In this document: positions 28,754-40,091 of the stretch, in pieces
Layout: each line of letters starts with the position of its first letter
How positions within the stretch are numbered: the stretch's first letter is position 1
Origin: Dictyostelium firmibasis
Lineage: Eukaryota; Evosea; Eumycetozoa; Dictyosteliales; Dictyosteliaceae
Assembly (NCBI GenBank): GCA_036169595.1
Contig: CM069768.1
Span: 3,732,001-3,796,000, forward strand
Reading direction: 5' to 3'
Length of the DNA stretch: 64,000 bases
The notes under the pieces: model-generated
What the model saw: the letters and a program-made list of their open reading frames with translations, nothing else
Database searches by the model: none
What the model was told of the DNA's origin: nothing
Program-made: the position numbers and the translations under genes

Positions 28754-29199
28754 ATTTTTTAAAAAAAAAAAAAAACTTATAATATATTAAATAAAATAAA
28801 AAAAAAAAAATATAAAAAAAAATATCAAAAAAAAAAAAAAAATTATATTAATAAATTAAAAGAAAATTTAAAGATAATATTGGTCAAAAAAAATTTTAAA
28901 AAAAAAAACTAATATAAATTGAAATTTATCCTAAAATTTTATTATCAACAATATTTTATTCATAAATTTACTAATATAATTTTTTTATTTACCCATTTGT
29001 TTATTTTCTTATTTTAAAATAATTCTTTGAATAAAATTCAATAATAATTCCTAAAAATAACTGAAAAAAAAAAAAAAAAAAAAAAATGCCCATCAATAAT
29101 TTTTATTATTTTTTTTTTTTTCAAGCCAATTTTTTTCCTATACCTATTTCTTTTGGTTTTTTTTTCTTTTATTATAAAATTAAATAGAAAAAAAAAAAA
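28754..29199. other. Intergenic, no gene seen
   Basis: Spacer between two genes on the plus strand, with poly-A blocks followed by T-rich sequence before the next ATG. Nothing else supported. Confidence 0.6.
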
Positions 29200-29519
29200 A
29201 TGTTAGTTTTAATTAAAACACCAACTATAACATTCTCATTGGATGTTCAACCAGAGGATTCATTGGCAGTATTATATGATAAGGTTGCAGAGAGAACCAA
29301 AAATAAGAAATTTCAATTTCAATTACATTTTGCAGGTGATGTTTTATCAAAAGGGACAGTGGGTGCATGTGGTGTTAAAAAAGAATCAACAATTCATATG
29401 ATCTTAATTAAAGAGATTAAATTGACTATAAAATATTTAGAAAAAGATTATCCAATTGAAATTCCAAATAATGATGGATTAAAAGTTTTACATTTATTAT
29501 CGTAAGTTGTCATCATCTT

Positions 29520-29570
<51 letters not shown>

Positions 29571-31655
29571 TGTTATTAACATTCAATAATAAATAAAATA
29601 AATAGACATATAAGAACATCGTTACAAGTTCAAATACCATTATTACAATCTTATTCAAATTCAATTAGTTTATATAAAACTGGTACAATGATTAGATATA
29701 CAGATAATATGAATTTACAAGAGAATATTAATTCTTATGATACTATTGATATGAGAATAATTCCACCAGCTCCATCAACACCATCAAGATTACCACAAAG
29801 AAAATCTTTAGCGCCAGTATCATCAACTAAATCAAAATTTAATAATAGAAACAATAATAATTACAAAGAAACTAAAGGTTATAATTATAGTGAAAGTGAT
29901 TCAAGTAGTGATAGTGATAATGAGTCAAAAAACAATAGATATGTTGGTGAGTCTTCGTCATCAACATCATCAAAACCATCACAATATGAAATTGAAAAAG
30001 AGATTGAGGAAAGAAATGAAAGAGAAAGAATTCAAAGAGAACAAGAGAAAATGGAAGATGATTATTTATTAAAGAATTTTGTTACATCATCTATGTCATC
30101 AGATGTTGAAATTGTATTTTGTTTTGATACAACAGGTTCAATGGCCACAATTATTAAATCAGTTCGTACTCAAATTGTTCAAACCGTTAATAGATTAATG
30201 AAAGATATACCAAATATTAAAATTGGTATAATGGGTATGGGTGATTATTGTGATGGTGTAAATGTATTGAAAGTGTTGGATCTTTCATCGAATATCGATG
30301 AAATCGTATCATTTATAAATATGGTACCAAATACATCTGGTGGTGATGAACCAGAGGCATATGAATTTGCACTTTATAGAGCCAAAGAATTAAATTGGTC
30401 TGAACATACCTCTAAAGCATTTGTAATGATTGGTGATTCAAATCCACATGAACCAACATACACAAACCTGGCTATAAATTGGTTCAAAGAATGTGATGAT
30501 CTTTTCGATAAAGGTATTAAAATCTATGGTGTTAGAGCATTAGGTACAAGTGTTTTCTATCAAGATATAGCAGAGAGAACTGGTGGTATTTGTATCAATT
30601 TTAAAAAGTTTGAATTAATCACTCAAATGTTTTTAGCAATTTGTTATCGTGAAAGTTCAAAAGAACAATTTGATAAATATCAAAATGAAATTAAAGATCA
30701 AGGTGATGTTTGTGAAGAAATGAATGAAATTTTAGATGATTTAAATAAAGATAATTTTACAGTTATAAAAGGTGAAAATGAAAATGAAAATGAAAATAAT
30801 ATAAAAGATAATGATTCTTCAATTTCTACTTCAACTACAACTACAATAACAACTACTACTACTACTACTACTACTACTACAACACCAAAGAATAATATAA
30901 TTTTTAAACAATATGGTGTACCATCATATATTAAAGTTAATGAACCATGGTATAAAATTAATCCAAATCTTCAAGTTGATCCAAAATTCGTTTATAATTC
31001 AAATATTGGATATTTTGAAAATTATAGAGTTGGTGGACAAAGAAGAGCAGAGGTTGCAGAATCTAGTGTAACTGATGGTAAATCATCCTCTACATCATCA
31101 TTAACAATTACAAGCTCACCATCATCAAGTATTAAATTATTTGATTTTGAAACTAGAGTTATTAATGATAATAAAAATTTAGAAGTAACAAAGAAAAATA
31201 AAGAGAAAACAATTTATGTTATTGGTGATGGAGGAATTGGTAAAACTACATTTGTAAATAATTTAAATTATATTGGTAAATCATATAATAGTAAACTTAG
31301 ATTTAAAGAGAAATCAACATCATTATCACAATCAGATTTCGATAGTTCAGATTTATTTATTGTATGTTTCACTCTACAAGGTTCAAGTAATTCATATAAT
31401 AACTTTACAAATTATTTCACTGAAATTCGTAAACGTGACCCAATGAAACCAATCGCAATAGCTTTACTCCAAAATGATTTAATACCTGATCAAAATAATA
31501 AAGCTACCTATCAACCAGCCGCACTCCAACAATTATATTCATTGGCTGGTACTTTAGAATTCTCTTCAAAAATGCCACAAAATCAAATTAAATTAATTGA
31601 AAAATCGATAAATTCAAAATTATCATCTTCATCTTCATCTTGTAATTTAATGTAA
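29200..31655 (+). CDS. Ubiquitin-like / vWA / Ras-like fusion protein with CaaX-type C-terminus
   Basis: Exons 29200-29501 and 29606-31655 give 783 residues. Residues 1-75 form a ubiquitin-like fold pattern, and 76-155 look like a second one broken by the intron. An acidic/Ser linker and a charged helix follow. Residues about 268-460 are a von Willebrand A domain with MIDAS motif DTTGSM (Asp275, Thr277, Ser279), the TSGGDEPEA loop and VMIGDSNPHEP. After Asn/Glu and Thr tracts, residues about 637-775 resemble a small GTPase: P-loop GDGGIGKT (641-648), a Ras-like DLFIVCFTLQGSS strand, LLQNDLI in the place of NKxD, and EFSSK in the place of the SAK motif. The switch II DxxG is not seen. The protein ends CNLM, a plausible farnesylation box (not proven). 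Membrane-tethered signalling or ubiquitin-linked scaffolding is inferred only. The intron holds a (TA)n array. Confidence 0.82.
29524..29567. repeat. (TA)n microsatellite in intron
   Basis: About 22 TA units within the single intron (29502-29605) of the ubiquitin-like/vWA gene. Confidence 0.9.
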
Positions 31656-31961
31656 TAATAATAAATTAAAAAAATAAAAAAATAAATAAATAAAATAAAA
31701 AATAAAAAATAAATTTTTTAAAAAAAAAATAAAATAGTTGTGCACAGTGAACACAAATAATTTTCACAAATTCGAATTTCAAATCTGATTAATTTTTGAT
31801 TATTTTTATGTTTTTTTTTTTTTTTCAATTTATTTTTTTTTATTTTTTATTTTTTTTTTATAAAAACGAAAAAAATTTTTTTCAATTTTTTTTAAAAATT
31901 TCATATTTTCAAATCACCATATATTGTGTACATAAATATATGTTTGTGTGAAATAGAGAAA
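31656..31961. other. Intergenic, no gene seen
   Basis: 306-bp spacer with A-rich then T-rich blocks. A TATAAAAA-like sequence lies near 31858-31866, about 100 bp before the TCAIM-like ATG. Confidence 0.5.
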
Positions 31962-34900
31962 ATGAGTCAACTTTATAGACCATTTATTAATATTCAACCA
32001 AAGGCAATATTTATTAGAAGCATTGTATCAAAGACTCAATATGAAGTTGTTTCACCATTGAATAAATTTAATTTACATAGATTATACTCAACCTCATCAT
32101 CATCATCATCAGATACACCAAATTCAACTCAACCAAAAAACCTTGGTTTCTTAAAAGCAATTCAAACAGAGGATAGTATTTTAACAGCAGATCGTAATCC
32201 AGTATTAAATTTTGAAGCAATTGAGGAATTTAATAATTATGAAACATCTTATGATAAGAGTAAAGAACAATACCAATTTGATTCACAAGAACAAATAAAG
32301 ATTGAAACACCAAGAATAGAGGTAAACGATCAACAAGCACCATACTATCATGCATCAAAACAAGCAGAGAAATCATTGCGTTCCCATTTAAGTCGTTTCT
32401 TCATCAAAGTACATCCAGATATTTTCCATAGTGATGAATCTTCAAGATCCATCAATCAAAATTCCTTAACAAAATTGAACAATTTATTACGTACCTTGGA
32501 AGAATACATAGAAGTTTCTGAAAATGACAACTCTGAAATCTCCAAATTAGATAAAATTCAAAATAGCATCACTTTGAATTTCATAGTTGAATTTGAAGAA
32601 GATGGTGGTATTGGTCAAATAGTTCAAGAGTTTACATTTACGGATCCTCCAGAATCAATTTTAACTTCAAAATCTTCATTATTACAATATGTTACTGAAT
32701 TAAGGTAAAGATAATCATTAACACTTATATATTTGAAATAATATATCGATTTTCCTCTTAGATAGATTTATGTTATATATTGACATTGTTTATTATTATT
32801 TGATATTATAATTTTTATTTATAAATTATAGATTTTCAGTTTATAGACAAATTTATTCATTATTAGAAAAAGCAGGAGTTAGTGTACCAAAGTCTGATAA
32901 AGAATTATTAAAGAATCCAGAACCAGTAGCAAAAGAAATATATGATGATCCATGGGAGGAATTTTATTCAGAGAGCACAAAGAATTTATCATTGACAACA
33001 CAATTAGAAGAATTCTTAAAGGAGTTCCCAGTTACAGAGGATAGATTAACAGCAAATCATTCACATATACATCAAAGACTTTTGGATCAATTCCAAGAGA
33101 ATAGAGTTTTCTTTTACTTTGGTGAGAATGCAAAGGGTGATATCGATATAATGCGTCATCTTAATCTAAGAGAGGAAGCAGAATATCAAATCATTCATTT
33201 GAAGGAGAATTTATTATCATTGGAATTCCAAGAATGGAATACATTACCAATTGCAATCGTCGATCCACAATACTATAACATTATGGAGCCAACACTCACT
33301 GCTAAAGGTTTTGTTGTGTTCGAGAAAGATTTTGATCCATTCCAAGCATTATCATACATTAAAGAGGTTGTAATTCCAAAGACCACTAAAAACTTTAAAC
33401 ATATCTTTTCAATTGTAAACAACAATCGTGAGGCATTGGAAGAGAAAACCATTAGATTGGAAAACTTACTCAGTAGTAGTAGTGTTATCGTTGAAAATCT
33501 TTTCTCAATCAATCAAAAAACTTTAGAGAAGGTACGTGAATCATTCAATCAATCTTTGACCATCATTGGTGAATTGAAGATTCCAGCCATTCAATTATTG
33601 GATGCTGTCAAAGCAGAAACTTGGAGACAATTACCATTGACAAACTTTAATGATTCTGAATTCCAACGTTGGAAAATCAATAATGTTATCACAAATTCAC
33701 AAGAGAAATTGGAATATATCGCAGCTCGTGAAGAAGCCTTTGTTGAAAGAGGTCGTGTTCCGCAACCAGAATCTAGATCTTCCCAATGGGAGCGTATGAA
33801 TAAAACCTTGGAAAAGATTACCAATCCAGAAAGTCAACCAAAACAATCCGATATTCGTGAAAGACCATTGACACTCGTAGATAAAAATCAATTCGATTCA
33901 GTTCAATCTACACCATTCATCACTTCCTCTTTGAATACTATCGATCGTTTAACCAAACTCTTCGAGACAAAAACACCTGTACCATTCCTTCTCTCTGAAA
34001 AACCAATCTCTCACCCATTGTTACCATTGAAAGAGAAATCCGTTGATATCAACGAAAGATATGATTTCAACCCTCAAGGTATCTACATTGAGCCAACTAT
34101 TGAAGATTCTAAAAAAACCTTGGCCGATGAACTTGGTATTGGTAACATGGTTGACTCTGGCGAGGTTATAAACGAACTCGATGAAATCGGTGAAGAAAAT
34201 TTTGATGATGTTTTTGATGATGACTATGATGAGATGTCTGCCTATAAAGAGGACAAAGAACAAACTATCGCACCATTAACCAACGAAGAATATAAAAAAG
34301 TCACTCAAATCTTTGGTCACAACAATGTTATCCCAATTGAAAATGCCGAAAAGATTGTCCCAACCTATGTTGCTAAAATTAATTTTATGACAACTGGTAA
34401 TAACTTTGAAAATACCACACCAATTCCAATCAATGGTCCAATCATTGCATCTGGAGAGGTCAATAGTGCCACTAAAGATCCACTTGATATCGAATCGATC
34501 CTTAATGATGCCAAAGACACACCAGCCGGTATTTCATCGGATTTAGATGACTTTTTCTCTAAACTTTCAAATCTTGATGAGACTCAAACCGCTCCACCAA
34601 AGAATGAAACAATTTTCGAAAAATTACAAAATCAATATGCCAATCCAATCGATGTTGTTACAACAACAAACGTTGAATGGACTGAAAGTATTCAAATGAT
34701 CAATCAAAGTTTATCAGATTTCAAATGGGAGAACATCAATTTAATCATTTCTGATCATTACCAATTCATTATCACTCATGACAATAAAATCGGTTTCTGT
34801 TTCATTCCATCAAACTTTGACGAAAAAGAGTTATTCATCTTTTTGAACTCTGTACAAGACTCATTCGATCTTATCAATGGTGGCTCAAATAAAGCAAAAG

Positions 34901-35694
34901 AGGAATATGCCCTCAAATCTTTGTTGGCTGTTGAAAATGCCGTAAATCAATTACAACACCTCTACAAATTTAAATCGATTTTGGTCAACAATCGTGCCAT
35001 CCCAAGTAAATTACAACAATTTTCCATTGTTAATTCAATCGCCAATACATTACAAAGCAAAACCATTTCACCAGTTGAAAATATCACACTTAAAAACATT
35101 TGTCCTCACAGTACATTGGTTCTCTCCGACTCTTACGCCATTCAGTTCTTGAATGAAAAAGGTAAACCAATCGATGAAAATGATGTCAACCAAATTCAAA
35201 AATCAAAACATGTCAAGATATATGCCAACGTCGATCAATTGGATCTCAACATTTTCTTAAAATATGTCTTTGTAACATTATCTGAAAACTCTCAATTCTT
35301 CAAAGATATCATCACCAGAACCTATCAACTACCCACTCCACCAACTACTCCTTCCATCGAAGAGGTCACTAAAACTATTAATGAACTCTATGGCTTCGAT
35401 AGAATTACTCCAGCCAATCAACCATACGAAGTTGACCTTGAAGGTATTCTCGCCACTGAATTTGAAGAAGAAGAAGATATACCCAATTCAACCGAAGAGG
35501 TTGGTCTCGACTTCTTCGATGATGCTTTCAGTTCAAATGAACATGATACTTTACCTGACCATAAAATCTCAACTACTACTTCACCTGTTTTACCAACAGA
35601 AGCTCCAAACGTTTTTAGTGCTTCCTCTTTCTTAGAAGAAATCCAAAGAGTTTCTCAAGAAGCTGAAAAAGATGAAAAAGATGAAAAGAATTAA
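31962..35694 (+). CDS. TCAIM-like mitochondrial protein with J-like (DUF4460) domain
   Basis: Exons 31962-32704 and 32832-35694 (AG+A join) give 1,201 residues. The ATG at 31962 has an AAAATG context and opens a basic, Ser-rich presequence (FINIQPKAIFIRSIVSK, then RLYSTSSSS). Residues about 135-195 contain SLRSHLSRFFIKVHPDIFHS and NSLTKLNNLLRTLEEY. This is the J-like HPD-bearing domain of the T-cell activation inhibitor, mitochondrial (TCAIM) family. It keeps the HPD tripeptide of DnaJ proteins. The next 150 residues continue in the family style (REEAEYQIIHLKENL). Beyond that the protein is long, acidic and Asn/Asp-rich, about twice the length I know for animal TCAIM. The intron falls between two well-conserved segments. 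A role in mitochondrial protein folding or homeostasis is inference from the family. Confidence 0.78.
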
Positions 35695-35925
35695 AAAATT
35701 AAAAAAAAAAAAAAAAAAAAAGATAAATAATAATATATAAACCAAATAAAAAAAAAATAAAAAAAATAAATAAAAAAAATTTAAAAAAACATAAACAAAG
35801 ATTAGATATAATATTTTTTTTTTTATTTTGATTTTTTTTTTTTGATTTTTTTTTTTTTTGATTTTTTTTTTTTTTTTTGTTTTTAGTCGACTATTTTACT
35901 TTTCTAGATTAGAAAAAAATTTAAA

Positions 35926-38031
35926 ATGGAACCTAAAACACACAATGAAAGGGATATATTTCTTTTTAGTATATGGAGAAATGTTTTTTTAAAAAATACT
36001 ATTTTGCAACAACTTGAATATTTAAATAAAAATTTCAAAATAAAAATAAATATAAAAGAACAATTATTAAAAGCAAAATTTAGAGATCATATAAAATATT
36101 TAAGTTATGATTCAGAAGAGGATATTTCTTTAGGTGATATACCATCAAATGTTAAATCATTAACATTTGGTTATAATTTTAATCAAGAACTGATATTAAC
36201 AGGATTTATACCACCAAATGTTGAATCATTAACATTTGGTTATAGCTTTAATCAAGAACTATCAGTAGGAGCTATACCACCAAGTGTTAAATCATTAACA
36301 TTTGGTTTTAAGTTTAATCAAATATTAATACCTGGAACAATACCATCAAGTGTTGAAGCATTAACATTTGGTAATTGTTTTAATCAAGAATTACCAGCAG
36401 AAGTAATACCATCAAGTGTTAAATCATTAACATTTGGTAGTTGGTTTGATAAAGTGTTATCAATAGGATCAATACCACCAAATGTTGAATCATTGACATT
36501 TGGTAATAGGTTTAATCAAGAATTAGCAATAGGATTGATACCACCAAGTGTCAAATCATTAACATTTGGTAATGATTTTAATCAAATATTAACAGCAGGA
36601 TTAATACCATCTAGTGTTGAATCTTTAACATTTGGTGATAACTTTAATAAAAATTTATTTCCAGGATCAATACCATCAAGTGTTAAATCATTAATATTTG
36701 GTGGTTTTTTTAATCAAATATTATATGAAGGATTAATACCATCAAGTGTTAAATCATTAAATTTTGGTGACAGTTTTGATAAAAAATTAACTGATGGATT
36801 AATACCACCAAATGTTGAATCATTAACATTTGGAATTGATTTTAATCAAGTAATATCACCAGGATCAATACCATCAAGTGTTAAATCATTAAAATTTGGT
36901 CGTATGTTTAATCAAGTGTTATCAGTAGGATCAATACCATCAAGTGTTAAATCATTAGTATTCGGTAATAGTTTTAATAAAACATTATCAGCAGGAGAAA
37001 TACCATCAAGCGTTGAATCATTAACATTTGGTACTGGATTTAATCAAGAATTATCAGAGGGATCAATACCATCAAGTGTCAAGTCATTAACATTTAGTTA
37101 TAGTTTTAATAAGGTGATATCAGAAAGATCAATACCCTCAAGTGTTGAAACATTAACATTTGGTTATAGGTTTAATCAAGTAATATCAGCAAGATCAATA
37201 CCATCAAGTGTTAAATCATTAACATTTGGTAATGATTTTAATCAAGTTTTGTTTCCAGAATCAATCCCTGATGGTATTGAATCATTGACATTTGGTGATA
37301 GTTTTAATCAAGTGGTGTCAAAAGGATTAATACCATCGAGTGTTAAATCATTAACATTTGGTTCTAAGTTTGATCAAATGATATCAGTAGGATCAATACC
37401 ATCAAGTGTTGAATCACTAACATTTGGTCGTATGTTTAATCAAGTGTTATCAGTAGGATCAATACCATCAAGTGTTAAATTATTAGTATTCGGCAATAGT
37501 TTTAATCAAATATTATCAGTAGGAACAATACCATCAAGTGTTGAATCAATATCATTTGGTAATGAATTTAATCAATTATTATCAGCAGGATTGATACCAT
37601 CAAGTGTCAAATCATTAAATTTTGGGTATTGTTTTAATCAAGTATTATCAGAAGGATCAATACCATCAGGTGTTAAATCATTGACATTTGGTAATGATTT
37701 TGATCAAGTATTATCGCCAGGATTAATACCATCAAGTGTAGAATCTTTAACATTTGGTTACGATTTCGATCAAGAATTATTGTCAGGATCAATACCATCA
37801 AGTGTTAAATCATTAACATTTGGCGTTAGTTTTAATAGAATGATATCAGCAGGATTAATACCATCAAGTGTTGAATCATTAACATTTGGTTATAGGTTTA
37901 ATCAAGAATTACAAAAGTATTCAATTCCATCAAGTGTTAAAAAATTAAAATTTAATAATAATTCTATTTTACTATTATCTTTAGATTCAATACCCTCTAG
38001 TGTTCAAAGCTTACAATTGATTAATTTATAA
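35926..38031 (+). CDS. FNIP-repeat protein
   Basis: Single exon of 701 residues. After an about 60-residue helical head (residues 1-60, including IWRNVFLKNTILQQLEYLN), it consists of some 27 tandem 22-residue FNIP repeats with consensus IPSSVKSLTFGxxFNQxLSxG. These repeats are abundant in dictyostelids and are related to leucine-rich repeats; the expected fold is a beta-solenoid used for protein binding. The repeats are 66 bp each at the DNA level with very few length variants, and the last two lose the FNQ portion. Successive units mostly alternate Lys and Glu at one position (SSVKSL/SSVESL). No enzymatic domain is present. Function unknown; interaction scaffold by analogy. Confidence 0.93.
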   Translation: MEPKTHNERDIFLFSIWRNVFLKNTILQQLEYLNKNFKIKINIKEQLLKAKFRDHIKYLSYDSEEDISLGDIPSNVKSLTFGYNFNQELILTGFIPPNVESLTFGYSFNQELSVGAIPPSVKSLTFGFKFNQILIPGTIPSSVEALTFGNCFNQELPAEVIPSSVKSLTFGSWFDKVLSIGSIPPNVESLTFGNRFNQELAIGLIPPSVKSLTFGNDFNQILTAGLIPSSVESLTFGDNFNKNLFPGSIPSSVKSLIFGGFFNQILYEGLIPSSVKSLNFGDSFDKKLTDGLIPPNVESLTFGIDFNQVISPGSIPSSVKSLKFGRMFNQVLSVGSIPSSVKSLVFGNSFNKTLSAGEIPSSVESLTFGTGFNQELSEGSIPSSVKSLTFSYSFNKVISERSIPSSVETLTFGYRFNQVISARSIPSSVKSLTFGNDFNQVLFPESIPDGIESLTFGDSFNQVVSKGLIPSSVKSLTFGSKFDQMISVGSIPSSVESLTFGRMFNQVLSVGSIPSSVKLLVFGNSFNQILSVGTIPSSVESISFGNEFNQLLSAGLIPSSVKSLNFGYCFNQVLSEGSIPSGVKSLTFGNDFDQVLSPGLIPSSVESLTFGYDFDQELLSGSIPSSVKSLTFGVSFNRMISAGLIPSSVESLTFGYRFNQELQKYSIPSSVKKLKFNNNSILLLSLDSIPSSVQSLQLINL
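36118..38010 (+). repeat. Tandem 66-bp repeat array (FNIP repeats)
   Basis: DNA-level tandem repeat encoding the FNIP units. An about 80-bp segment starting at 36898 is almost identical to one starting at 37426, exactly eight units (528 bp) away, showing recent internal duplication or conversion. Confidence 0.88.
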
Positions 38032-39251
38032 AATAAAAATATTTACTTGATGAAAAATTTTTTAATTCCAATAAAATCAATCAATCAATAAAAATCAATC
38101 AATCAATTAAAAAAATTAATATAAAAAGAATTAAAAAATAAAAATTAAAAAAAACAATATACAAACACAATCATTTATTTATTATCTTTATATTTTATTT
38201 TTATATTTAATAAAACTTTTCTTTTAAAAAAAAATCCAAAATGAGTAAATAATCAGGAGTATTAATATTATAATATTTATATTTTTTTATTTAGAATTAT
38301 AATCATAATACTGCAACCTACACAACCTTGAACCAGACTAACTTTTTTGTAATTTAAACATTATTCATGTTTCTTAGAAGTGGGTCATGATTATAAATAA
38401 ATTATCAAAAATTGATTTTTTTTTTTAAAAAAAAATGGTCGACCACCTATTGAATTGTTTCTACAAATTTTAAAACTACCACCTATTGAAAGTAATGATG
38501 GAATGGTAGTATCTTTAGTGTTTCTCCAGTTATATCATGACTGGTTTGTACGTTAATTGTATGGTTATCCTTGATTTGGAGCTGATTCGACATTCCACCA
38601 GAATCGATACTCATCTTGTGGAATGTAAAGGCTCATTTGCTTTTTTGATTTAATACTATACGACCTCTAACTAATAGAATTACAAATATTTATTTATTAT
38701 AAAAAAAAAAAAGAAAAAAGAAAAAAAAAAAAACAGCTATGTTAAAATTTTAAACAAAAATAATAATTTTTATTTATTAAAAAAAACATACAATTTAATA
38801 ATATTGATAGTTTTAAAAGAAGAAAAAAAATTTCATACTTTCTTATTTTTTATACAATAAAAAAGATTGATGAATAATGAAAATATATATATTTATTTTT
38901 TTTCTATATTTTTTTCCATTGGATGCATTTAAATATTCTAATATAATTTAATTTTTTTTTATGGAGCACATAATCATACTTTTGATACTATTTCATTTGT
39001 TAAACTAATTATTTTCATTTCCAATTTCGATGTTCTATTTTCCTTTCAAATACATTTAAACAAAAAAGAATAAAAAATAAAAAAAAATAAAAAAAAAGGT
39101 TTATACATATTGTTCAATATATAAAAAAAAAAAGAATAAAAAAAAAATTAAAAAAAAAATGGGATTAAAAGAATATAATAAAAATTTAAGAGTGAAAAAT
39201 TAATTTTTTATAAAATTAATAATTAGAAAAAATTAAATAATTATAGTCAAA
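38032..39251. other. Intergenic with a coding-like island at about 38438-38645
   Basis: Mostly AT-rich, but 38438-38645 has balanced composition and short open segments in one frame (for example ELFLQILKLPPIESNDG) with stops between. CCACCTATTGAA occurs twice in it. It may be the eroded end of a gene or element; I cannot name it. Confidence 0.4.
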
Positions 39252-39734
39252 TTAAAATCTGACATATAAAATATCCAAATTTGGTTTATGAGTACCTTCG
39301 ATGATGAAACCAAATGTATAAGAAGCTCCAGCATTAATTGATGTTTGATATGATGGAAGAGTTAATACACCATAAGGCAAACGGATCATATTCCATATAG
39401 AACTTGAATCTCTTAATCTTAATGTATAATCATAACCAATGTAAATTTCAAATAAGTCACAATCGCCGCAGTTGACAATTTTAATATCCCATTGAGTATA
39501 AGTTTTACCACAAGATCCATCTACCCAAGAGTTTAATCTTACAAACTCTAATTTTATATCTTTGATATCCCCAAACTTTTTGCAATGGCAATCATTATTT
39601 TTAATATGACAAGTATGACCTCCTCCACAATTCTTTGGACATTGATATGGTGGTCTTCCTTTATCTTCTTCTTGAGCAGCAACCAAGGCAACAGTCAATA
39701 ATAAACTTAGTAATAATAAAACTATTGATTTCAT
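39252..39734 (-). CDS. Small secreted CBM49-type carbohydrate-binding protein
   Basis: Single exon of 160 residues. The signal peptide (residues 1-20, LLLLSLLLTVALVAA) is followed by a short Cys-rich knot (CPKNCGGGHTCHIKNNDCHC). Residues about 56-160 match the CBM49 cellulose-binding pattern common in dictyostelid spore-coat and stalk proteins: WDIKIVNCGDCDLFEIYIG, IWNMIRLPYGVLTLP and AGASYTFGFIIEG. It probably binds cellulose in the extracellular matrix or spore coat. Five or more Cys pairs fit secretion. The first Met is used because it starts the signal peptide directly. No membrane anchor. Regulation not visible. Confidence 0.83.
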   Translation of the reverse strand: MKSIVLLLLSLLLTVALVAAQEEDKGRPPYQCPKNCGGGHTCHIKNNDCHCKKFGDIKDIKLEFVRLNSWVDGSCGKTYTQWDIKIVNCGDCDLFEIYIGYDYTLRLRDSSSIWNMIRLPYGVLTLPSYQTSINAGASYTFGFIIEGTHKPNLDILYVRF

Positions 39735-40091
39735 GTTTTTTTAAATAATATATTAGTTTTGATTTGAAATAATAAAAAAAAAAGGTTTGCTTTTTATATC
39801 GAAACAATAAAAGATTAAATGAATAAAAAATTATTTTTTATCTATACATTATATTATTTGTTTTTTTATTTTCTAAATATAGAATTTATTGACACCCTTC
39901 TTTTTTATATTAAAAATAAAATAAAATTTACCCCAAGTAACAAAAAAATATATATACAATTAAAAAAAAAAAAACAAATAGATAAATATATCAAATAATA
40001 ATATACAAAATAAACAATAAAATAGTTTAATTTAATTTTTTTAATTTTTTTTTTTTAATTATTTATTTTATATTTTTTTTTTATTTTATTC
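39735..40091. other. Intergenic, no gene seen
   Basis: 357 bp between the CBM49 gene promoter and the 3' end of clathrin heavy chain, both on minus. A TTTTTATATCGAAAC stretch at 39791-39805 is about 60 bp upstream of the CBM49 ATG and may include its TATA element. Confidence 0.5.

Noticed and set aside
36118-38010. Regularly spaced repeats that could suggest a CRISPR-like array
   Set aside because: The repeats are in one open frame and encode FNIP units; no spacers, and the genome is eukaryotic.
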